DNA of 64,000 nt, from positions 27,984,981 through 28,048,980 of the forward strand of contig CM119264.1 of assembly GCA_051294375.1 (NCBI GenBank), given 5' to 3'. The notes under the pieces were generated by a model. It was not told the origin of the DNA. It ran no database searches and saw only the letters and a program-made list of their open reading frames with translations. This document shows positions 56,721 to 64,000 of this stretch, in pieces. Every line of letters starts with the position of its first letter. Position 1 is the first letter of the stretch. Source of the DNA: Paraspadella gotoi (lineage: Eukaryota > Chaetognatha). The translations under genes and the position numbers were made by a program.

Positions 56721-57779
56721 AGAGCAGTGAAATCCTGGCACCAAGATTAGATGTGTGGTAATGGTTATTGTTCATTGGAGCTCAATTGTCCCGGGAGAAA
56801 TCATCATAACTTTACTCGATGTCCGCAGTCACAAAGACTATTGATTTTCAGTTAAATTTAGGCAAGTGAAGAAGTAGTTAGAAAGAAAAACTCAGGCTCT
56901 TAGTATTGGAGGCATAGATGAAGTTGTAATGTGGACTGTGATTCATTGATGATACTGCTAAATAATATTCAAAAGGCCAAATTTTTATATGACTGTTAGA
57001 TTTGGAGAAAGGATCATGAATAGTGGAATAGACTGATAACATATCTGTTTTATACAAAGCTGGTGCATAGTCTTTTACTATTCCATGTCTGGTACGTTAA
57101 ACAAAATTCAATGGAAAAATTGAACTAAATTAGCAAGCCTTACAAACCTACTTTTAAAACTGCCCTATGCATCTCTTCTATTTGGTGTATGTATGAGCAG
57201 GTAACAAACAGAAATGAATAGGACAGATTTGGAAGGAATAAATTTATCTTGAAAGTGGACCAAAGGAGAAATGAAATGTTTGAAAGGTACAGTATCACAA
57301 CATAGAGACATGACAAACGGACACCATATTCACCAATGAAACTGTGCTATGAGAAATGAGATCGGAAGCCACATCTGCCCTTAGCACATTTGCTTTGGAT
57401 TTGACACTGTCATTGGCGAGTCCTTTGAAGTTTTTGTTTTTTTTCATGTCAATATTACTTTGTTGATTGAGATTAGATATCAATTTCTATTCTTAAACCT
57501 GGATTTATATCCTAGCATAACGTTTTTAACAGCAGTTGTAGCCATCTTTAATATCTTTTAGTAATTTTTGATTACATTTTTTTTTCATTTTTTTTTGTTC
57601 CTTACTAACATTTTGAAAGTCTGTACATGTTTAAATTTTTGGATATTTCACGTTTTTAAAATTAATTTTTAAATGGGTTTTAAAATTAATTTTTCCATTA
57701 GACTTTTTTAGTTTCGTAAACGTAAATGACCTCATGGGCCATCATATTGACGCCGGTTTAGTCTATTTTCATATGTTCA

Positions 57780-57788
57780 TATTTCATT

Positions 57789-57819
<31 letters not shown>

Positions 57820-58111
57820 ATCTCCTCTTCACGTCTCTTCTCTTCTCTCTCCTCGTTTCTCTCTCTCTCTCAGAGATTCTGTTCGTGTAAGATATATCGG
57901 GAAGAAACAGAGAAGAGAGAGAGAGAGAAGAGAGAGAAGAGAGAGAGAAAGACGAGAGAGAGAAGAGAGAGAGAAAGAGAGAGAGAGAATGAGAGAGAAA
58001 GGATTAGAGAGAGAGAGACATAGAGAGAGAGAGAGAGAGAGAGGAGANNNNNNNNNNNNNNNNNNNNNNNNNAGAGAGAGATAGAGAGAGAGAGAGAAAG
58101 AGAGAGAGAGA
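57780..58111 (+). repeat. (TC)n - 45-bp core - (GA)n cassette, copy 2
   Basis: Same core as at 54868, in the same orientation, 3,003 bp downstream; interrupted TC to the left (57790-57870) and a long GA array to the right (57911-58111) containing a 25-bp gap (58048-58072). The two cassettes bracket the LINE remnant. Confidence 0.9.
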
Positions 58112-58129
58112 GGCGCCAGCGAGACAGAG

Positions 58130-58530
58130 AGGGCGCTGCTCGGGGTCGTTTCCCTGCTCGTCCGTCCTCAGGAGGTCGCGACTTGAATATACGATGAATC
58201 GTTGACTTCGAAATTTTGGGGGAAAAAAATTTGTTTGTTTATTTGTATTTATTTTTAGTTAAATAAAAAATCACTATTTATTAAAGATTTTTCAAAATAA
58301 ATAAGCATTCCAGGATGCGTATTTATTACTAGGCAGATTTCTAATTTAATTAATTTTCTAACATCAAATTTTTAATTAATATAAGGTACAAAAACGGAAT
58401 ACGTTTTTAAATATTAATTTTTGTTAAAAGATTAGCAAATTTTTTAATGGACGTTCAAAAAAGTATTTGTTTTACATAGATTAATTTACGGTTAAGAATT
58501 ACGTGTAATTTTTATTAGCTTAATTAAATT
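58130..58530. other. AT-rich stretch, no gene seen
   Basis: Unique AT-rich sequence between GA arrays. Confidence 0.5.
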
Positions 58531-58532
58531 TT

Positions 58533-58534
<2 letters not shown>

Positions 58535-58585
<51 letters not shown>

Positions 58586-58596
58586 GAGAGAGAGAC
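58535..58596 (+). repeat. (GA)n microsatellite
   Basis: GA run of about 60 bp with one CG and one GG interruption. An ORF just downstream (58667-58927, 86 codons, beginning with Met-Lys-Phe-like codons and hydrophobic at its end) has no motif and is not called. Confidence 0.92.
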
Positions 58597-59934
58597 CGTT
58601 TACCGGTGACTCAATTCGATTTCCCTTCTTTTTTTTTTCCCTTAAATATTTAAAATCTTTTTCAAAGTGAAGTTTGAAATTTGGATGAAGAGAGAAACTG
58701 GAGTGGGCGTGGCAGTTGATTCCAGAAATGGAGACGGGCGAGAAAAAATGATTACATCACAAAATCACGACATTGTTTGCCATGTCGGGATGGTTTTTTC
58801 CATGTTTTTGAGCATGATCGACATGCAGGAAGTCATTCTATTCCTTGTCGTCTTATTTACGCCTTGGATCCATTGCGTCAGTATTTTTGTTTCATTTTTA
58901 TCATTTTTTTTCTCATTGATCATTTAAGTTGTTGAAACGTCAGTGTTGACAAATATCTCCAGGGATGATAGCTTTTTCTTTTCATTGCCTTCCTTGTTAT
59001 TGTTGTTGTCTTCGTCGCCTCTTTGTCTTTGTCGTCGTCGTCGTCGTATGCATCATTTATCTCGGTTTAAGCAGCGACTCGCGAATTGTCATTCATATTT
59101 TATTTATGAAGGACAAAAAATCAAAAAAAGTAAAAACTGAAAGAATAAAAAGAAAAAGAAGTAAAATTCGAGATGAAACAAATAAAGAAAAACGGAGAAA
59201 AAATAAGAAATTCAAACAAATTCTCTTAGACTTACAAAAACCAAAAATCTTATAAAAGTCAAGAAAAAAAATGTTATTCGATTGAAGCCAAAACAAAAGA
59301 AAAAAAAGAAAACTATTACAAAACAAAACCAAAAAAAAAACAAACGATTACAATATATTATTAGTTTTTGGCGAAATTTCTCGAATCTTTGTGGATTTAA
59401 AGGTCGAACGAGAGACGCTGTTTGTCTTTCCGTAGTCGTTACATCTTTTCCCATAATTTATTTGTTTTCGATTTCCGTTTTCTTTGTTTTTCTTTTGTTT
59501 TTCTTTTTGTTTTTACTCTCCTTTTTAAGTCTTCTTCTCTACGCTTCGCGTTCTTCATTTGTTTTGTTTTATCTATTTTTTTTATAATTATTTTTTTATC
59601 TAGTTTATATTTTATATCCTATCTCTTTTTCTTTTATTTCTTATTCTTTTACCTATTTTACTAATCGCCTTAACATATCTCATAATACTTATATGGTGCA
59701 GAGACTCTTGTAAACATGAAATTGTTTCAAACAAACTCTGCTGATTTTGCCTTAATATCGTCTTTTTATGTTGGGATTTCAAGCGAAAATGAGCCCCGAG
59801 GGTCCCAATTTTATAAGTGGCCACCTCTTTCTAAATGTATTAATTCATTTTTTATTTCGTATATTATTTAGTCTATAATATATATTTTATTCCTTTTTTT
59901 TCACCCATTTTTTTCATTTTTTCTTTTATTTCAT

Positions 59935-60237
59935 TCTCTTTCCTCATTCCCCCCACCTTTTCTCTTCTTTCATTCTCTTCATTTACTTCGCTTTTCTTTC
60001 ATTTTCTTCTTTTTCTTCTCTTTTCTTTCACTCTCTTCATTTTCTTCTCTTTTCTTTCATTCCCTTCATTTTTTTCTCTTTACTTTCATTCTCTTCTTTT
60101 TCTTCTCTTTGCTTTCATTCTCTTCATTTTCATCTCTTTTCTTTCATTCTCTTATTTATCTTCTCATTTCTTTCATTCTTTTTGTTTTCTTCTCTTTTCT
60201 TTCATTCTCTTCATTTTCTTCTTCATTTTTCTTTCTC
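59935..60237 (+). repeat. ~29-bp pyrimidine tandem repeat
   Basis: Units of the form CTCTTTTCTTTCATTCTCTT plus CATTTTCTT repeat about ten times with substitutions. Confidence 0.8.
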
Positions 60238-60339
60238 TTCGCTTTTTTTTGTTTTTGTCCTTTGATGCAGACTTTTAAATCAATAAGGGGATGTGACTAG
60301 AATTCAATTTCATATTTTTTTTAAATATGGAAAACCTCG

Positions 60340-60745
60340 GCTTTCAAGCTTCGTCGTCATCTTTGTCTTCGTCGTCTTCTTTGTCCTCTTTTGTATTCGT
60401 CTTTAATCTTTGTCTTGGTCCTCTTCTTTGTCCTATTTGTCATCTTTTGTTCTCGTTGTATTCGCCTTTATTCTTTGTCTTTGTCCTCTTCTTTGTCATC
60501 TTTGACTTTTTTTGTCCTCTTTGTATTCGCCTTTATTTTTTGTCCTTGTCCTCTTCTTTGCCCTCTATGTCTTTTTTAGTTTTTGTTGTATTCGCCTTTA
60601 TTTTTTGTATTTTTCCTCTTCTTTGTCCTCTTTGTCTTTTATCGTCCTCTTGGTATTCCCCTTTATTCTTTGTCTTTGTCCTCTTCTTTGTCCTCTTTGT
60701 CTTTTTTCGCCCTCTTTGTATTCGCCTTTAATCTTGGTCGTCTTC
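60340..60745 (+). repeat. ~65-bp tandem repeat, about 5 copies, open frame throughout
   Basis: Units start at CCTCTTCTTTG and contain TTTGTATTCGCCTTTATT. One plus frame is open across the array (60327-60731, 134 codons) and encodes very hydrophobic Phe/Leu/Cys-rich units (for example FFVFVLFFVLFVFFRPLCIR). The unit length is not a clean multiple of three in every copy, and T-richness alone suppresses stops in one frame, so I do not call a membrane protein. Confidence 0.8.
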
Positions 60746-61170
60746 GTCGTAATCGTTCCAATTCTCACGACGATTTCGTCGTCAGTTTCGTCGTAACTTT
60801 TGTCAACAATTTTCTCTTTGCAGAGAGGAGGTTTCCAAGTCCATCTGACGGTGTAGCAAGATCCAACACACTGTGCTTTATGGAACTTGGGATCTGGTGC
60901 CACCAGTGGTGGTGTTTTTAACTGCTTCGGCACTGGTGATGATGGACACACTCATTTTATCCTAAGTGACATGACATCACTACAATTTTTCATTTTTCCA
61001 ATTACAGAAATTTAGTTTTTTAAAGTTAAACACTATATAATGTAGAGTAGTGGCTTAGATTTCGCTGTCATCAAAGTTTTACTTATAATTTTTATGTTAA
61101 TTAGCTTTTTTTTTTAGCCTTTTAGTTTTCAAATTCCAGTTGTATGTTATTTCGGCGAAATGAAGGAAAG

Positions 61171-61385
61171 ATCTCATCCCTACGAAATCTCACTTTGTCT
61201 CAATATCATCCCTAAGAATCTCTTTTAGTCTCAACGTCATCCCTACCAAATCTCTTTTTGTCTCAATATCATCACTACAAATCTCTTTTAGTCACAACGT
61301 CATCCCTACCAAATCTCTCTTTGTCTCAATACCATCCCTACAAATCTATTTTAGTCTCAACGTCATCCCTTCCAAATCTCTCTAT
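61171..61385 (+). repeat. Two-unit (~32 + 31 bp) higher-order tandem repeat
   Basis: A-type units (CAACGTCATCCCTACCAAAT plus TTTGTCT end) alternate with B-type units (CAATATCATCACTACAAATC plus TTTTAGTC end) to form a about 63-bp dimer repeated about 3.5 times. Confidence 0.88.
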
Positions 61386-61446
61386 GACGAAGAAGAGAAA
61401 AGTAACCACGAGATGAAACGTTGACGTCAACCCTGATTTTGCTATG

Positions 61447-61535
61447 ACGATGACGAAAACGACGACAAGGAAAACGACGATGACGACGACGAAAAAGACG
61501 ATGACGACGAAAACGACGATGACGACGACGCAGAC
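61447..61535 (+). repeat. (GAC)n / GAA trinucleotide repeat
   Basis: Imperfect GACGAC and GACGAAAAC units; a related AAC/GAC array lies at 61740-61866 and a third at 61950-62036. Confidence 0.88.
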
Positions 61536-61909
61536 GAGAAAGTCGGCAATTTCGAATTCGTCTTATCGCAGCAAAGAATCTTATCATCGATAATCGTGTG
61601 TTTGGTTGTTGTTGTTGTTAACTTAGTATTGTTGTTATTTTATATACTTTTTATATATTTTATATTTATTTTCGATCATTTCTTTTTATATTTTGCTAAT
61701 TTCTTACTTCTGACGTTAAGAAAATCGGAAAAATGAAAAACAACAACAACAACGACAACGACGAAGACGATCAAACTGACGACCACAACGACGACTATGA
61801 ATCCAAAGACAACAACAATAAAGACGACATGAACAACGACAACGACGACAACGACGACAGCAACGACCATTTTTACTAAAAAGACGTCAATAAAAACGTT
61901 TATATGTTC

Positions 61910-61952
61910 GGCCGATAGCTCAAGTGTTTAGCTGCATCGACGATTTGGCAAC
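61910..61952 (+). ncRNA. tRNA-like A-box fragment, possible SINE or tRNA relic
   Basis: GGCCGATAGCTCAAGTGTTT resembles the 5' part of a tRNA: seven acceptor bases, then TAGCTCAAGTG as the internal A-box promoter. The rest of a tRNA (D-stem partner, anticodon arm, GGTTCRA B-box) is missing; the sequence runs into an AAC/GAC repeat. It may be the truncated head of a tRNA-derived SINE or coincidence. Confidence 0.3.
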
Positions 61953-62137
61953 AATAACGACAACAACGACGACGACGATGACGATGACGTTCTCAAAAAA
62001 AAGAAGATTAAGATAACGACGACGACGACGACGACCCCCTCCCGAGTTTTCCCTCTGGTGGCAGAAGAAGAAAACAAATGGCTTTATTACTCTCTTTTCG
62101 TCTGCCTCTTGTTTTTAATTCTTCTTCTCGCGCACTC

Positions 62138-62140
<3 letters not shown>

Positions 62141-62220
<80 letters not shown>

Positions 62221-62229
62221 CTCTCTCCC
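62141..62229 (+). repeat. (TC)n microsatellite
   Basis: TC run of about 90 bp. Confidence 0.95.
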
Positions 62230-62538
62230 TCTTTCATTTCCCCTTTTTTCAGCTCTTTTGTCTCGAAGCCTCGTAATTTCTCTTCGTCCCTTCGCTTCCT
62301 TCCTTCGTTAATTCGTCTCTCGCATTTCTATTCTAATTTTCTTCCCGCCAACTTTTCTAATTTTCCTCTTCTTCTTTCACCCCTCGCGACTTACCCTCTC
62401 TCTCTCTCTCTCTCTCGTTATTATTCTGTCAGTCTGTCGGGCCGCGTGACTGGTCCGACTGTATTCTTTCTCTGTGTTTTATGTCACTTAAATTCCTCTT
62501 TTTCCTCGTTTTCGTCTCGCTCGTCGTGGAGTCTCGTC

Positions 62539-62539
<1 letters not shown>

Positions 62540-62601
<62 letters not shown>

Positions 62602-62704
62602 ACTCTATATCTCGCTCTGTCTTTTTCTCTATTTTTCTATTTTTGTCATCATCTTCATCACATCTCTCCCTCCCCACTCTACTACTTCACACTCTCCTTT
62701 AATT

Positions 62705-62739
<35 letters not shown>

Positions 62740-62842
62740 CTTCTCTCTTCTCTCTCTCTCTCTCTCTCTCTATTCTCTCTTTTCCCTTTCTCTCTTCTCC
62801 TCTCTCCTCCTTTCTTCTCCTCCTCCTCCTCCTCCTCCTCCT
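62540..62842 (+). repeat. (TC)n arrays ending in (CCT)n
   Basis: TC at 62540-62598 and 62708-62772 with C/T-rich spacers, then eight CCT units at 62819-62842. The Ser-Leu frames here are artefacts. Confidence 0.93.
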
Positions 62843-63111
62843 AGGGCATCTTATTCCAAAATTGAGCAGCAGCTTCAAAGCAGCATAAGTGAGGGAAGGT
62901 CGTAAGCCTTTTTACTGAGGCGAGCATAAAAGAAAGAAAAAACTCGATGGAAAAAAGATAAATTAGAAAAAAAAGGGAAAAGAAAAATATTTAAAAAAAG
63001 GAAAAAGGCAGAAAAAAAGAAAAAAAGAAAGAACCGGGGACTTATGATCAAAAAGATCTCCATGCAGATGAAAAGACGCAGAAAAGAAGGCATGATATGG
63101 GGAGGAGAGAG

Positions 63112-63112
<1 letters not shown>

Positions 63113-63184
<72 letters not shown>

Positions 63185-63204
63185 TAGAGAGAGAGAGAGG
63201 AGAG

Positions 63205-63250
<46 letters not shown>
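63113..63250 (+). repeat. (GA)n microsatellite, ~138 bp
   Basis: Long GA run with a TAGATA and two GG interruptions. It faces the TC arrays at 62.5-62.8 kb in inverted orientation. Confidence 0.95.
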
Positions 63251-63253
<3 letters not shown>

Positions 63254-63539
63254 ACGCCTATAAAGAAGATAAAATGAGTTTTTAAAACGATTTTTATTCT
63301 TAATGAGTTGATTGTTCAAAACGAAAACTGCGACCCGTTTTCTAATCACTCTCTTGATTTTTTCGGCGACGTAAATAAAGAAATAAAGAAAGAAAGACCG
63401 ACCGACCTCGTTTTCAACTACCCCCCTTTAGTCAAAATGTCACGTGACTCACACTCCATTAGTTTTCGGTCGTCGATTCATTAATCAGAATAAAAAATCT
63501 TATTATTGTAAATATTGTATTTCGCTTTTTCTACCTTCC

Positions 63540-63780
63540 AGCTTCCTTGCCTTCGCTATACTTTTTCTTTTACCTTTCTTCACTTTTGCCTAGTCTTAAT
63601 TTCTTTTTTGCCTTACCTTGTGCTTTTCCATGTCTTTGCCTTGTTCTCCCTTTCGCCTTTGGTTTGCCTTCCCTTGAGCATTGTATTTTCCTTGCGTTGA
63701 CTTTTTTCTTCTTTCACTTTTCTTTGCCTTCACCTTTCCCTTGCTTTACTTATTCCTTACTTTCCCTTCTTTATTCTTTG
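63540..63780 (+). other. Pyrimidine-rich CCTT-word stretch, no gene
   Basis: Irregular TTGCCTT, CTTTGCC and CCTTGC words. Open frames (63515-63700, 63547-63795) reflect lack of purines. Confidence 0.5.
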
Positions 63781-63919
63781 TATGTGAGTCTATAAGTGTG
63801 TGAGCGTGATTTTCCCGTGCGTGACGCCGTTCACAATTCACAGCCGCAGATTTCTTCATCGCATTTCTGTCTCTTTTATTTTTCTGTTTTGCGTCGACGT
63901 CAATTGGGCTTCGCATCAA

Positions 63920-63962
63920 TGGACAACAACGACAACAACGACAACAACGACAACAACGACGA
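63920..63962 (+). repeat. (ACAACAACG)n 9-bp repeat
   Basis: Four units of GACAACAAC near the right end of the window. Confidence 0.93.
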
Positions 63963-64000
63963 CTTGGTCTTCGCTTCTTCCTCGTTACCCTACATTTGCT

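Larger units (their letters stand above)
55030..57500 (+). mobile_element. Degraded non-LTR (LINE) retrotransposon, 5'-truncated
   Basis: A plus-strand element with the domain order endonuclease end, then reverse transcriptase, then downstream region. Evidence: LDFVFCDD (55095-55118) and GSDHLP (55165-55182) match the end of the APE-type endonuclease; SYRPIS (56163-56180) and GKYLERLVK, VALDF near 56382, FD near 56409 and YVDDLPVP (56604-56627) match successive reverse-transcriptase blocks, including the catalytic Y-x-D-D. Motif wording is closest to the R1/LOA/Jockey group. At least ten frame changes and stops mean it cannot be active as written. Most of the endonuclease is missing upstream, where the TC/GA cassette begins. 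No clear poly-A tail or target-site duplication is visible. Confidence 0.85.

Noticed and set aside
60327-60731. Multi-pass membrane protein
   Set aside because: Hydrophobicity follows from T-rich tandem repeats; other frames of the same array are equally hydrophobic.

Overview
Eukaryotic, almost certainly animal, nuclear DNA. The base layer is AT-leaning non-coding sequence saturated with simple repeats: (GA)n/(TC)n, (AAAG)n, (AAAAG)n, (GATA)n, (TTA)n, (GAC)n/(CGT)n and (GAAC/GAAG)n. There is no operon structure, no closely packed genes and no bacterial signal. Invertebrate DNA with extreme microsatellite load (a crustacean such as a decapod, or a similar arthropod) is my best guess, but nothing here identifies the species. 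Sixteen runs of N are present: six of exactly 25 bp (10389, 14499, 20097, 39181, 49076, 58048), one of 10 bp (23346) and nine of 160-952 bp. Many sit in or beside simple repeats, so this is a draft scaffold.

Layout. 0-7 kb: (GA)n/(TC)n and (GATA)n arrays in plain sequence, with a weak minus-strand exon candidate near 6.3-6.6 kb. 7.15-8.53 kb: a CpG-rich, CGT/GGC-repeat-rich block with a minus-strand candidate exon ending in a canonical splice donor; this is the best candidate for a host gene's 5' end. 8.5-14.9 kb: repeats, a near-perfect hairpin and a CCAAT-rich stretch. 14.9-19.3 kb: a repeat-poor island with minus-strand coding remnants, possibly a PIF/Harbinger-type transposase. 19.5-23.8 kb: repeats, gaps and a 15-bp-period minisatellite. 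23.8-34.5 kb: the largest repeat-poor island, with a Nudix-like fragment, two splice-bounded minus-strand exon candidates and a run of broken protein-like frames at 28-34.5 kb that I cannot assign. 34.5-44 kb: repeats, gaps and several distinct tandem repeats (a degraded second copy of the 22.9-kb minisatellite, plus 33-, 77- and about 80-bp units). 44-49.1 kb: degraded sequence that partly repeats 49.1-49.7 kb in the same order. 49.1-54.9 kb: repeats and gaps. 55.0-57.5 kb: a heavily frameshifted non-LTR retrotransposon on the plus strand (endonuclease end, then reverse transcriptase), the most secure coding identification here. 58-64 kb: repeats, a two-unit higher-order tandem repeat and a tRNA-like A-box fragment.

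There is no intact, confidently named gene. The repeat-poor islands read as inserted or decayed elements, but at least two segments look like indel-rich versions of other parts of the same window. Some broken frames may therefore come from uncorrected long-read sequence rather than from evolution. Exon coordinates given here are hand-read hypotheses.
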